From NCBI GenBank assembly GCA_002506085.1, contig DAWV01000017.1:3575-67574 (forward strand): a stretch of DNA of 64,000 bases. The letters run 5' to 3'. The notes beneath the pieces are model-generated. The model saw only the letters and a list, made by a program, of their open reading frames with translations. It was not told the DNA's origin and searched no databases. This document shows, one piece after another, positions 34,635-44,233 of the stretch. Position 1 is the stretch's first letter. Each line of letters opens with the position of its first letter. The stretch comes from Methanocorpusculaceae archaeon UBA425. Lineage in GTDB: Archaea; Halobacteriota; Methanomicrobia; Methanomicrobiales; Methanocorpusculaceae. The translations under genes and the position numbers were made by a program.

Positions 34635-36560
34635 CTATACCCAATACCCCTGTACACTTCCAATATCATATATAGTGTTGGTCCGGTCCAATTGTTCTTT
34701 ATATGAACGTTCAACTATCATCGGAATGGTGATCGTCTTGTAGTAATTCTCGAGCAGCCAGGTTATCTGGATAGGCCGGGTTTCCATATAATCCCTCCAT
34801 ATCACGATAGTGTTATCATAGTCTGCTCCTGTATCCTCGTATTTTATCGTATCTCTCTTGGTATATGCTTCCAGAACCCCGAATAACGAGCCTCCGTAGA
34901 GTTCATCCGCGGTTATCGTTTCCGTAAGATAAGGACAGAGTGTTCCAGCTGCACTCATCTCTTCAAACGTATAGGTGGTCGATATCCGGTATTCTTGGGA
35001 ATATAACGGGCTGTCAAGGTTCGCCACACTTCCTGACATCATAATCAGGGCAAACACCACCATGATGCACGGCAGCACCTTCGCAAAGTGTCTCCATCTG
35101 AATGCAAGGAAGAGACACCCGACTGCCATCATGACGGAGAAGAAGAGATACATAAAAGCAAACCATCGTGTCGGCATAATATTCCTCAGACCGAACAGCG
35201 GAAATACATAGGTCACGAACTGCAGAAGAAGGAATGCAGTAATAATAGTAAACGTGACTTTCGTGCGGTTTTTCGGGTGAAGCCAGAGATACATGGCAAA
35301 TATGCAGAACGCAATGATAATCAGGTATCCCCCATAGTCGAGGAAGAGAGACATAAACGATTCCCTGTATCCGGAATCTGCTGCAATCGCATCAGCCCTC
35401 TTCAGGAGTCCCGTATTCGTGCTGATTAGTGATAAATACAGTGAGGCAAATGTCTGTCCGAAAAAGTTCGATGAATTATATGCTGCATATGTCCATAGCA
35501 GAATAAGTGACACGGCATATGCTATGAAATAGATGAAATCGTTGACTGGTGTTACTTTTCTTTCCGAGATGAAATAATAGATACAACCTGAAACGAAAAA
35601 TGCGCAAAGTGTTGTGAAAAGGATAAACGAGGATACGGCATGAGTGAATAAGAGCGTGCCGGCGAATATGATAAACAGGATTCCCCAGACATGCTGCCCT
35701 TTCTCTTTCCAGACCCTGCCCATAAGATAGATACAGAAATAAAACAGACACATGCCGAAGCTGGTTGTCTGCGGTGAAACGGCCCACATAATCGGATAAT
35801 CACAGACAAGGATAATCAGAGTCGCCAGAAGCCCTGCTTTTTCTCCAAAAAAAAGACGGGCGAAGAGATATACGCAGACCGCTGAAATAACCAGCGGAAG
35901 GAGAACTGCGAGTCCGCTCGCTTCCTTTATCGGTGTATTGGTGATAATCTGAGTGATTGCTGTTGATATGTGCATTATGGGATAGGATACCTCTTTATTC
36001 ATAAGTGAGGCAATATCCCCTGAGGCAATCAGATACTCATTCATACCCATATGAATCCAGTAATCGATTCCTGATCCGCCGTAGAATAGGTAGACTGAAA
36101 GTCTGACCTGCAGCCCAAGCATCAGAATTTTTAAAAGATGAAAGATGGAATCCTGTTTTTTTCTTGCTGATAATATGGAGACAACAATCAGTCCTGCACA
36201 TATGGCAGTTATGATGAAAAATGCGGGCGGGCGGGTATTCGGGTTTGTTAATAATATCAGGAAGGAGACGGCAGTTAATATCCAGAACACTATGGAGGTT
36301 GTTTTCCCGGTTCGTATGCCAAAATACGCGTTATGACTGCGATACATCTCATACGGGATTCCGATGTAGTTCTTTTTCCACAGCCTGATAAACAGATATA
36401 GCGGAGAAACGATTATCAGGGCGATTCCTATGATTAATATCATCATTGTTGGAGATATCTGATATAAATATAAGAGAAATATTCCAACCATAACGCCAAA
36501 TAAAGCTACTGCTATGTCGAGACGGGAGAGGAGAAATTTGAGAAAGTATTTCGGCTTCAT
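34635..36560 (-). CDS. Large polytopic membrane protein, GT-C glycosyltransferase-like
   Basis: A 641-residue protein with roughly 12-14 hydrophobic helices and a soluble C-terminal domain of about 130 residues (from ~510). After the first helices comes an extracytoplasmic loop with GGSGIDYWIHMGMNEY, reminiscent of the acidic catalytic loop of GT-C (lipid-linked sugar) glycosyltransferases. I cannot place it in a named family. Its position between GT4 and PHP genes fits a surface-glycan assembly role. It starts at an ATG at 36560. Confidence 0.6.
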   Translation of the reverse strand: MKPKYFLKFLLSRLDIAVALFGVMVGIFLLYLYQISPTMMILIIGIALIIVSPLYLFIRLWKKNYIGIPYEMYRSHNAYFGIRTGKTTSIVFWILTAVSFLILLTNPNTRPPAFFIITAICAGLIVVSILSARKKQDSIFHLLKILMLGLQVRLSVYLFYGGSGIDYWIHMGMNEYLIASGDIASLMNKEVSYPIMHISTAITQIITNTPIKEASGLAVLLPLVISAVCVYLFARLFFGEKAGLLATLIILVCDYPIMWAVSPQTTSFGMCLFYFCIYLMGRVWKEKGQHVWGILFIIFAGTLLFTHAVSSFILFTTLCAFFVSGCIYYFISERKVTPVNDFIYFIAYAVSLILLWTYAAYNSSNFFGQTFASLYLSLISTNTGLLKRADAIAADSGYRESFMSLFLDYGGYLIIIAFCIFAMYLWLHPKNRTKVTFTIITAFLLLQFVTYVFPLFGLRNIMPTRWFAFMYLFFSVMMAVGCLFLAFRWRHFAKVLPCIMVVFALIMMSGSVANLDSPLYSQEYRISTTYTFEEMSAAGTLCPYLTETITADELYGGSLFGVLEAYTKRDTIKYEDTGADYDNTIVIWRDYMETRPIQITWLLENYYKTITIPMIVERSYKEQLDRTNTIYDIGSVQGYWV

Positions 36561-36877
36561 TTACACTCTATCTCTGGCAGCAGATATTATTGACCGGGTA
36601 ACTGGCGATTAGCATCACAAAAGGTAATAATTGCGACTGTCCAAAGGATATATTTGCAGTTCTAGAATAAATACCGTTGCTTTGTCCGGAACAATTCAAG
36701 TTGATAATGCTCGTAATTATAAGGAGATTTTAACGATATTTACCGGATATATCCGATTTCTTCACAAGATTTGCAATAGGTTTCCCTGTGGAATAATCCT
36801 GTTTTTCGCCGCCCACTCCATAGTCATGTTTTTTTTGGAGGCTGGTTTTGTCCCGGCGCTCTCCGGTCAAGAAAAGT
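36561..36877. other. Spacer with no recognised gene
   Basis: About 317 bases between two minus-strand genes. A plus-strand open frame (36631-37098) runs across it into the glycosyltransferase gene, but it has no motif and overlaps a real gene. The A/T-rich part near 36600-36740 probably holds the promoter of the 641-residue protein gene. Confidence 0.35.
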
Positions 36878-37999
36878 TCAGATACTTATCAGGAATTCTT
36901 TCAGGACTTTCATCTTTGCGAGCCAGTCCAGATGTGTCTCTGCATATTCACGCATCTTTTTGTGATGGTTTGAATCCTCCATTACTCTTTCTGCAAATGC
37001 AAGCACGAGATTCATATCAATCGGTTCTTCAGTTGCGGGAACCATCTGAATATATTCCCAGTTTTCAGGGAAATCCGAGTCTTTGGATGCCATCATGAAA
37101 GGAATCCCCCGTGCACAATATTCCCTGGATTTGAGAGAGGATAATTCATTTAAGTTTACTCTGAATCCTGCCAGAGATCCAATGGCTATATGACACTGAT
37201 TAAACATAGTGTCAAGTTCTTTGCCGGACCTGAACCCGTAGAAGGTAACCTTTGATTCAAGATGAAGTGCGGCGGCGAGGGATTTAATATTGGGAAGTTC
37301 CTCTCCGTCGCCAACGATATGGAGATGGATTTTTCTATGACCTGTGTAATCCTTCAGACTCATAATGAAACGGTCGAGACCGTGCCAATAGGCGACTCCG
37401 GCAACGCAAAGCACATGGCACTCATCCTGCAGTCCCGGCGGATGCCTCATTGGTATCGATGACACCTCAACCCCGTTTCCAAGAGTAAGATACCGGAGTC
37501 TGTTCCCGGTAACTGTACGATTGTGATCGGTTATTTCATTCGTAACAGAAACAACGGCATTCGCACGGGATTTAATAAATTTTTCCAAAAGGATTACGCA
37601 GGCTGTCTGAAATGCCTTGTGTAGTTTATATTTGAAATATATCTGCCGGGATGGACGAAGTTCATCCTTTTCAATAGCCTGTATCTCAAAAACGACTTTC
37701 GGGGTTCTCTGCATCGACAGGAGAAATGCATCAAGCAGGTAAATCGACACCCCGCGGATATAAATGCAGTCATCTTCGGTATATTCACGCAGGGCTTTTT
37801 TGTAGGCGGTGAACGTATTATATGCCAGGTCTATTCGTCCGGGGATTCCTCCGCGTTCTGATGAGCAGCCCGCGAGCTCTACATTCACGCCAAGTGTTCT
37901 CAAACAGCGAACCTGAGCCAATATCTTTTTTTCTATGCCGGTTCTATCACGTTTTTCCTTGTTCTTATAATAATCACCGGCAATATAACATACTCGCAT
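36878..37999 (-). CDS. Glycosyltransferase family 4 protein
   Basis: A 373-residue GT-B fold glycosyltransferase. The N-terminal domain opens MRVCYIAGDYY; the C-terminal GT4 domain has LGNGVEVSSIP, VAGVAYWHGLDRF, LHIVGDGEEL and VTFYGFRSGKELDTMF, with the late acidic segment diverged. The ATG at 37999 is used; the frame starts earlier at a TTG. It presumably transfers a nucleotide-sugar residue to a surface glycan. Sugar donor and acceptor are unknown. Confidence 0.8.
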   Translation of the reverse strand: MRVCYIAGDYYKNKEKRDRTGIEKKILAQVRCLRTLGVNVELAGCSSERGGIPGRIDLAYNTFTAYKKALREYTEDDCIYIRGVSIYLLDAFLLSMQRTPKVVFEIQAIEKDELRPSRQIYFKYKLHKAFQTACVILLEKFIKSRANAVVSVTNEITDHNRTVTGNRLRYLTLGNGVEVSSIPMRHPPGLQDECHVLCVAGVAYWHGLDRFIMSLKDYTGHRKIHLHIVGDGEELPNIKSLAAALHLESKVTFYGFRSGKELDTMFNQCHIAIGSLAGFRVNLNELSSLKSREYCARGIPFMMASKDSDFPENWEYIQMVPATEEPIDMNLVLAFAERVMEDSNHHKKMREYAETHLDWLAKMKVLKEFLISI

Positions 38000-38078
38000 G
38001 ATTTTCAATTACTATGCATCTCCTGTATGCCTGATTTTATCTGAAAAACCGGCTGTATCGAATAAGAGAACAGAGGAT

Positions 38079-39266
38079 TCATAGATATTTCCCATATACT
38101 GCAAGAATTTCCTTAGTTACTGTGTCCAAGGTAAAGTGTTGAGCATATTCATGTATCGCCTGACTGTCCCATTCAGTATTCAGTGCCAGAATAATCTTTT
38201 TGGATAAGTCAGCCGGATTTTCCGGCTCACACAGCAATCCATAGGCATCATCAATCAGAATTTCGGGAATTCCTCCCGCATTTGACGCAACAACCGGTTT
38301 CCCGCATGCCAGTGCCTCGATATTCACGACGCCGAAGCTTTCATTCAGACTGGGCAGCACAAATATATCGCATGCATTCATCCACAAGGGAATTTCCGCA
38401 TGCGGTTTCGCCCCGGGCATTATAACAGAGCCCTGCAGTCCAAGGTCGGCTATCTTCTTCTGCAATGCAGGATACAACTCCCCGCTGCCGACAATAACAC
38501 ACAAAACATCGGGATGCATACGTTTTATCTCCATCATCGCCTCAATAAGAATCCATTGTCCCTTATCCCTGTTACAGTTCCCGACGGTCAGAATTATTTT
38601 TCTATCCGCCGGAAGCCCGAGGGTATTTCTGCTCTCTTCCCGGGAAGTCGGATGAAACTGCCTGGCATTGAACCCGTTCGGAATAACGGATACGGGCGTC
38701 TCAACACCCAGTTTCTGCAGGCATTCCAGATTCGTCCTGCTCACAGTAATGATATGGTCGGCTGCATTCAGAACCTGACAGATCCGTTTTTTCCAGGCAG
38801 CACTTCTGAACGGGATGTCATACACATCATATCCGTGACCGGTAACAATGAACGGAACACCATACTTCTCTTTCAGTCTCATACCCGCATATCCTGAAGA
38901 CCAGATAAAGTGGGCATGCATCAATGAAGGAGGTGCGATTTTTTCATCTCTGATCACTTTCCCGACTGCCCGGAAATGGCGTTCACCCATCCGCTGATAA
39001 TCAAAATCGAGCGGGAGATAGGTAACCGGAGTCTGATACACATGACAATTCCGGGGCAGGCTGACGCGGTTTATTTTCGCATCGGGTGCTATGTTTCTGA
39101 ATCTCCCAGGAGAGATACGGGATGCCGCCGCGAACAGAGGATTTGTTCTGACAAAGGTATGAATTTCGGATTTCTGAAGCGGGATATTCTCGATTTGATC
39201 CTTCTGGAATGCTGTATAAGAATGGCAAATATAATATATCGGGGATAAATCCGTCACTGAACTCAT
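38079..39266 (-). CDS. Glycosyltransferase family 4 protein
   Basis: A 395-residue GT4 enzyme with an N-terminal acceptor domain (HFIWSSGYAGMRL, VTGHGYDVYD) and a clear donor domain: VIPNGFNARQF, LTVGNCNRDKGQWILIEA, VIVGSGELYPAL, and the catalytic E-x7-E region FVLPSLNESFGVVNIEALAC followed by GGIPEIL. The ATG at 39266 follows GGTGA by five bases; an upstream in-frame start exists. It is transcribed away from the AsnB gene, in the same direction as the neighbouring glycan genes. Confidence 0.85.
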   Translation of the reverse strand: MSSVTDLSPIYYICHSYTAFQKDQIENIPLQKSEIHTFVRTNPLFAAASRISPGRFRNIAPDAKINRVSLPRNCHVYQTPVTYLPLDFDYQRMGERHFRAVGKVIRDEKIAPPSLMHAHFIWSSGYAGMRLKEKYGVPFIVTGHGYDVYDIPFRSAAWKKRICQVLNAADHIITVSRTNLECLQKLGVETPVSVIPNGFNARQFHPTSREESRNTLGLPADRKIILTVGNCNRDKGQWILIEAMMEIKRMHPDVLCVIVGSGELYPALQKKIADLGLQGSVIMPGAKPHAEIPLWMNACDIFVLPSLNESFGVVNIEALACGKPVVASNAGGIPEILIDDAYGLLCEPENPADLSKKIILALNTEWDSQAIHEYAQHFTLDTVTKEILAVYGKYL

Positions 39267-39359
39267 ATGATTCACCGCTATCCTCTGAAATATGAATCTG
39301 TAATGCACGGGATTACATTCAATCGTGTCCGCCGCACGGATACCCTGAATCTCATTGTA

Positions 39360-41171
39360 TCACACCGGTTCCGGAGAAACATTCCTCAGCCACAACTCCA
39401 GATTCACCCATTTCCAGATAGTATCTCCGATATTTATCGTACCTGCTTTATGCTTGTCATACATTTCTCTCACAATCGCATATTTCCAGTAGGGACGGCC
39501 CTTAAATGAATTCGAAGAGATGATTTCATCACAGAAAGCAGTCACACCGCGATCACGGAAAATTGCATCCGACGGCCCTTCAAATCCCACTTTATCCGTC
39601 CGTGCGGATATTTTTTCAGGAAGGATGTCCTTCATCGCCTGTTTAAAGCAATATTTTGTCTCTCCGGCATGAATCATTTCTTTGGACGAGAGAGAGAGGG
39701 AATACTCATAGAGGTCCCTGTCGAGAAACGGGGGGCGGCTTTCGATACCCCATCTCATGGAGTTTTTATCTTCCCATGAAAGAAGATGAGGAATTGCCGT
39801 ATTCTTCATGGTCAGATTAAGAATATCCCGAAGCGTCTGTTTTTTCCATCGCGGGTCTTTGGGATCATTTGTAATGCTCAGATGATAGGAGGAGTTGACC
39901 CAGGGTACAAACCTGTTATAACAGATGGAACGCTGGATGCCGGCAGGCAGGTTCTGGAATAAAAACAGGGCATGCGGATACAATGATTTTTTCTGGCGGT
40001 AATATTCTGCCATTTCTGAGATGAGCGTTCCTATTTTCAATGAATGTGCTAACTCGTGGAAATAATTCGCAAAGTAATAGACATACCCTCCGAACAATTC
40101 ATCTCCCCCCTGTCCGTCAAGAAGCACTTTTATACCATGTTCAGCTGCCAGCTGCATAACACGATACTGGCAGTAGACACTGATTCCGGTAACCGGCTCC
40201 TCCTGTGTTTTGATAAAATCTTCCATTGATGCAAGAAATGTCTCCGGGGAAATTGTCGTTGTGTACTGGAACGTGCGGGTATGTTTTCCAACTTCCCTGA
40301 TGTACGTACTTTCATCATTGACAAATCCGGGCACTATCAGGGAAAAAGTCGGGAACTCCCCGGGCAGGTGCTTATTCAGCATACAGACAATAGCCGATGA
40401 ATCAGTGCCGCCGCTCAGGCAGCTGCCTACTGCAACATCAGCGATTGTTCTGTTTTGAACACTTTTTTCAAATAAATCATGAATATCTTTCAGGGTTTCA
40501 TTGCCAGTTCCTGGTTTCGGCTGATACCAGCGCCGAATGTCAAATGATTTCTTCAGCAGATCATACTCCATCAGACATCCGGGTTCCAGACGGAGAATAT
40601 TGGAGAAGAATGTTTCATTGGTGTGATTTAGGAGGTTGAAGGACAGATACTCCATAATCATTCTGTTGTTCGGCGGTGCCGGAATATCATGACATCTGAC
40701 GGCATCAATCATCGACGAGAAGATAAACCGGTCTTTATCTGCATAATAATACAGAGGTTTGATACCGAACTGATCTCTGGAGATTACCAGGTTCTTCTTT
40801 TTCCTGTCATATATGCAGAATGCCCACATCCCGTCAAACAGGGAAAAACAGTCGGGACCCCAGGCATCATAGGCTTTCAGAACGACTTCCGTATCACAGT
40901 CGCTTGAGAAGTCATATCCTTTTTTAATCAGATCATCACGTATCTGCTGATAATTATACACTTCTCCATTATACGTGATAACCAGATCCCCGTATTCCAT
41001 CGGCTGATGCCCTCTTTCTGAGAGATCAAGTATAGCGAGACGGGTGTGACCGAGCGACACGGATTCGTCCAGATAAATATCATTTCCATCTGGTCCGCGA
41101 TGCCGGTTGCAGTAATTCATCTTTTTAATTAATACCTCATTTTTTCCGGTAAATCCTGAAATTCCACACAT
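39360..41171 (-). CDS. asnB: Asparagine synthase (glutamine-hydrolysing), AsnB type
   Basis: A 603-residue class II amidotransferase. Cys2 in MCGISGF is the nucleophile, and RHRGPDG, HTRLAI, YNGEVYNY and QFGIKPLYY mark the glutaminase domain. The synthase domain has the PP-loop LSGGTDSSAIV, then GQGGDELFGGY and EDKNSMRWGIESRPPFLD. Within exopolysaccharide islands such enzymes often amidate uronic acids or sugar-linked carboxylates rather than aspartate, which is plausible here. The length is normal. Confidence 0.88.
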   Translation of the reverse strand: MCGISGFTGKNEVLIKKMNYCNRHRGPDGNDIYLDESVSLGHTRLAILDLSERGHQPMEYGDLVITYNGEVYNYQQIRDDLIKKGYDFSSDCDTEVVLKAYDAWGPDCFSLFDGMWAFCIYDRKKKNLVISRDQFGIKPLYYYADKDRFIFSSMIDAVRCHDIPAPPNNRMIMEYLSFNLLNHTNETFFSNILRLEPGCLMEYDLLKKSFDIRRWYQPKPGTGNETLKDIHDLFEKSVQNRTIADVAVGSCLSGGTDSSAIVCMLNKHLPGEFPTFSLIVPGFVNDESTYIREVGKHTRTFQYTTTISPETFLASMEDFIKTQEEPVTGISVYCQYRVMQLAAEHGIKVLLDGQGGDELFGGYVYYFANYFHELAHSLKIGTLISEMAEYYRQKKSLYPHALFLFQNLPAGIQRSICYNRFVPWVNSSYHLSITNDPKDPRWKKQTLRDILNLTMKNTAIPHLLSWEDKNSMRWGIESRPPFLDRDLYEYSLSLSSKEMIHAGETKYCFKQAMKDILPEKISARTDKVGFEGPSDAIFRDRGVTAFCDEIISSNSFKGRPYWKYAIVREMYDKHKAGTINIGDTIWKWVNLELWLRNVSPEPV

Positions 41172-41180
41172 TTTATTCTC

Positions 41181-41813
41181 CTAAATAATCATCTGAATGC
41201 ACTCAAAGGACTCTGCATATTCTGAATTCACATTAAGTCCATGGGTTCTCGCTAATGCCGTTACATATTCTTTGGAAAAATATGCTTTTTTAGACTGGGA
41301 CACATATCTCTCCAGGGCCTTCATTTTCAAGTCAAGACATTTCTGTGACAAAACAACATTGATGTCATTCTTAAAACCCAGATTATTCCAGGGATGCTCC
41401 ATGCCGAGAATGGTGGCGCTCTTCTTGAATGCCCGAAGAGATTCCATATATATCACCCGGTGGTCCTGGTGAACGTCAAATGAAGAGGGGGTGAAGATTA
41501 TATCAGGCTGAATTTCTTTTTTCAGCACAAGCATATTTTCGAGAATCTGCTGCCGGTATTCCGGGAAATTCCTGACTTCATATCTGAGTAAGGCTACATT
41601 ATTTTTCGGGATTCCGAGAACCTTTGTTGCTGCCAGACATTCATGCTGTAAAACATCAGGCGGATACCCGGCAGGAACGGATTTTTCACAAATGGAAAAT
41701 GCTGTATAAAAAATCTCATTCCCTTCCTCAAGCAGCCGTGCAAGAGTCCCGCCGGCAGACAATTCCCCATCGTCGGTGTGAGGTGAAAGAACTAATATGC
41801 GTATTTTAGTCAT
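41181..41813 (-). CDS. PIG-L/LmbE-family N-acetylglucosamine deacetylase-like
   Basis: A zinc-dependent deacetylase of the PIG-L family, 210 residues. The metal motif at the start is LVLSPHTDDGELSAGG (His12, Asp14, Asp15), with the later DVHQDHRV supplying another ligand and base. It probably removes an acetyl group from an N-acetylated sugar on the glycan or its precursor. The ATG at 41813 overlaps the end of the upstream DUF354 gene by eight bases; a GTG lies at 41822. Confidence 0.85.
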   Translation of the reverse strand: MTKIRILVLSPHTDDGELSAGGTLARLLEEGNEIFYTAFSICEKSVPAGYPPDVLQHECLAATKVLGIPKNNVALLRYEVRNFPEYRQQILENMLVLKKEIQPDIIFTPSSFDVHQDHRVIYMESLRAFKKSATILGMEHPWNNLGFKNDINVVLSQKCLDLKMKALERYVSQSKKAYFSKEYVTALARTHGLNVNSEYAESFECIQMII

Positions 41814-42852
41814 GGATACCACACTTTTCTACAAAAATCATGAGCTCACCGGCAGCATCCCGGTTATCAGCCATAATTCTCTCCCGGATCTCTTTTCCTT
41901 CCTGCTTCAGGCGGGGATTTTTCAGAAGAGCATCCACACGGTCAAGAATCTCCTTTTCATTATTATATGCCCATAATATGCCGTATCCGCACAGATATTT
42001 GAGGACGCCGTTTACATGACTCCCGTCTTTTCGTATGACCTCCGGGTCCATTAATACCGATTGTGTTCCAAGACACGCTGCTTCCGTTGCCATTGTCGGG
42101 CTCTCCCCGACAAACAGTGTTGCATAATACATCAGATCATGGATTTTTTCCGGAGAAACCGTAATCTGATATTTTTTCAGCGAATTAGGAAGCTCATTTT
42201 CTGCGGTGATGAATATTCTGCCGTAACGCTCCATTTTCCGGATAAAAGCAGTCCGGTCGGAAATCCCCGTATGCCCGGCATCATGGACAGCATCCCAGGA
42301 GGTGAACCTCACGATAAAAAACTCCTCCCCGGGTGAGAGTCCCAATTGTTTTAATATATCCGGATTTGGTTTGAAACGGTCCGGATGAAGATACAGTAAA
42401 TCTGTGGTCCCCTGAAATCGATACTGTTTTTTGCCGAAATCTGTTTGAAATGCGGCAGGTGTGAGAATCGCCGAGGCAAAATGCTTATAGAGCATCTGTC
42501 CCAGAACTGCCTGTTCGGTGTCATCAAGAATAACGGATTTTTTCCCCAGGAGCCATCCGGCATGTGCAGCACGAACGGACCCGAATCCAATGAAGAGATC
42601 AGGGTGAAAATCTCTCACGGCTTTCAGCATTCTCCAGTCAAGTACCGGCAGATACAGTATTTTCCTGATGATACCTTTCCCGTAACTACCAAGCAGAACA
42701 TAGGGTATATCATAGGCATCTAACAACTGTCGTGCTATATCCTTGTCGCTTACTGTCACCAGGATGGTGTGCCCCTTCTTTTCCATCTCCCGTATAAAAT
42801 ATTTGAAGTAATGGACATGCGCAGGATGATTAATATCTACAACAATCCGCAT
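41806..42852 (-). CDS. DUF354 family protein, glycosyltransferase-like
   Basis: A 348-residue member of the archaeal DUF354 family with GT-B resemblance. It opens MRIVVDINHPAHVHYFKYF and carries the conserved FIGFGSVRAAHAGWL and ILDDTEQA segments, then MYYATLFVGESPTMATEAA. The ATG at 42852 is preceded by GGAGGT at five bases, a strong ribosome site. Relatives are linked to glycan or lipid-sugar modification, but the chemistry is not established. It overlaps the deacetylase gene and lies 16 bases downstream of a GT2 gene. Confidence 0.8.
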   Translation of the reverse strand: MRIVVDINHPAHVHYFKYFIREMEKKGHTILVTVSDKDIARQLLDAYDIPYVLLGSYGKGIIRKILYLPVLDWRMLKAVRDFHPDLFIGFGSVRAAHAGWLLGKKSVILDDTEQAVLGQMLYKHFASAILTPAAFQTDFGKKQYRFQGTTDLLYLHPDRFKPNPDILKQLGLSPGEEFFIVRFTSWDAVHDAGHTGISDRTAFIRKMERYGRIFITAENELPNSLKKYQITVSPEKIHDLMYYATLFVGESPTMATEAACLGTQSVLMDPEVIRKDGSHVNGVLKYLCGYGILWAYNNEKEILDRVDALLKNPRLKQEGKEIRERIMADNRDAAGELMIFVEKCGIHD

Positions 42853-42868
42853 AGGAGACCTCCGGTTA

Positions 42869-43825
42869 TTAATACCATCCATAGTCTCCATTCTCTGCCT
42901 GCATATCGAACAGCATCGCAAAGAACAGGAACATCAGTCCGAGCGTGAATATAATCAGGGAAAGCATGCCGTGATCGAATAGCACATTCTCACCAAGGGC
43001 AATCTTCTCAACGAGTGTGATAATGCCGCCGGCTAAGCCGATCAGACAGAATATCACGCCGAAAAGGTAGTAAAACACCAGAGGATGGAAGCCGTGAACG
43101 ATATATTTCATTTTCAGACGCCACAGAAAATCCCTGATCAGAAGATAGGATACTTTCCGGATATATGTCATATATTTTATGCCGGATTTTTCCCGGCCGT
43201 ACCGTGCCGGATGCGGGACATTCCGCATTCGAAAACCATAGACATTCAGCCGTACCATAAGATCATTACAGTACCCGTATCTGGGATATATCGCATCTAA
43301 CGAGACTGTCTCCAGCGCTCTTCTGGTAATCGCCGTATAGCCATTCTGCGGGTCAGACATCTGCCAGTATCCGGATGCAATTTTCGTCAGGAAGGTGAGA
43401 ACTGCATTGCCGAAAAAACGCCACTTGCTCATACCATGACGATAATTCGGGTTGGTCAGACGGTTCCCGACCGTATAATCCACTTTTCCGGCAATAATGG
43501 GATCCAGAAGTTTCGGGAGGAAAGCAGGATCCATCTGATTGTCTCCTGCCATTACAGCCGTTATCATCATACAGTCCGCAAGCGATGCACGATATCCGGT
43601 AACGATTGCAGCCCCGACTCCCCGATTCACTTCATGAGATAATGAAACGACCCGGGAATCCTTTGGGATATAAGCATCAATCCGTTCCTGTGTTTTGTCT
43701 TTGGAACAGTCATTTACCACATATATTTTATCGATGAAATCCGGTATCGATTCCAGTGTCTCAACGATTAACAGTTCTTCGTTATAGGCAGGAACAACAA
43801 CGGATACCGTATGCTCTTTATACAT
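42869..43825 (-). CDS. Glycosyltransferase family 2 protein with C-terminal membrane helices
   Basis: A 318-residue GT2 (polyprenyl-phosphate sugar synthase-like) enzyme. The GT-A domain has VSVVVPAYNEE, VNDCSKDKT and the metal motif VMAGDNQMDP, then YTAITRRALE. Two or three hydrophobic helices near the C-terminus (about 235-310) fix it to the membrane, as in Dpm1/DPMS-like proteins that make lipid-linked sugars. The ATG at 43825 gives MYKEHTVSVV. It is the first gene of the 41181-43825 run. Confidence 0.85.
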   Translation of the reverse strand: MYKEHTVSVVVPAYNEELLIVETLESIPDFIDKIYVVNDCSKDKTQERIDAYIPKDSRVVSLSHEVNRGVGAAIVTGYRASLADCMMITAVMAGDNQMDPAFLPKLLDPIIAGKVDYTVGNRLTNPNYRHGMSKWRFFGNAVLTFLTKIASGYWQMSDPQNGYTAITRRALETVSLDAIYPRYGYCNDLMVRLNVYGFRMRNVPHPARYGREKSGIKYMTYIRKVSYLLIRDFLWRLKMKYIVHGFHPLVFYYLFGVIFCLIGLAGGIITLVEKIALGENVLFDHGMLSLIIFTLGLMFLFFAMLFDMQAENGDYGWY

Positions 43826-44233
43826 TACTACACACCATACCACACCTATTGGTGTTTTCTAATCTGTCTGCACATGACTTATAGATTGTCCCGGAAGAGA
43901 GGACGACCGTCCGCTGTTTTCCTGGAATTTCTGCGCGAAATTCCGGGAGTAAACTGGTCTTCACCGGCAGAACACCAAATAACCTACAAATAGTTCAATT
44001 ACATGAACAACTATAACTACTATTCGAGTATGATTCCTATTTTCGGTCTATCGCAGATAATAAAGAGGTCTCCGTCACACGGAACAGCCGCACTCTGTAT
44101 GAGGTCAAATCAGGAACGGTTGAATCGGTTCGCGGGTATGACCGTATTACATATGCGCGATGCAGAACATCAGGGTAAACGCGTCCATGCAGTATGAATC
44201 TCATTTTCCCCGATTGTCCCTATGGAGTCTCTC
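43826..44233. other. Divergent spacer without recognised genes
   Basis: About 408 bases between the GT2 gene (minus) and wecB (plus). Open frames at 43811-43993 and 44003-44197 have no motif. A/T-rich runs near 43980-44040 could hold a promoter. A GGAG at 44225-44228 serves wecB. Confidence 0.35.

Noticed and set aside
36631..37098. 155-codon plus-strand frame
   Set aside because: It runs into the glycosyltransferase gene on the other strand and shows no recognisable domain.
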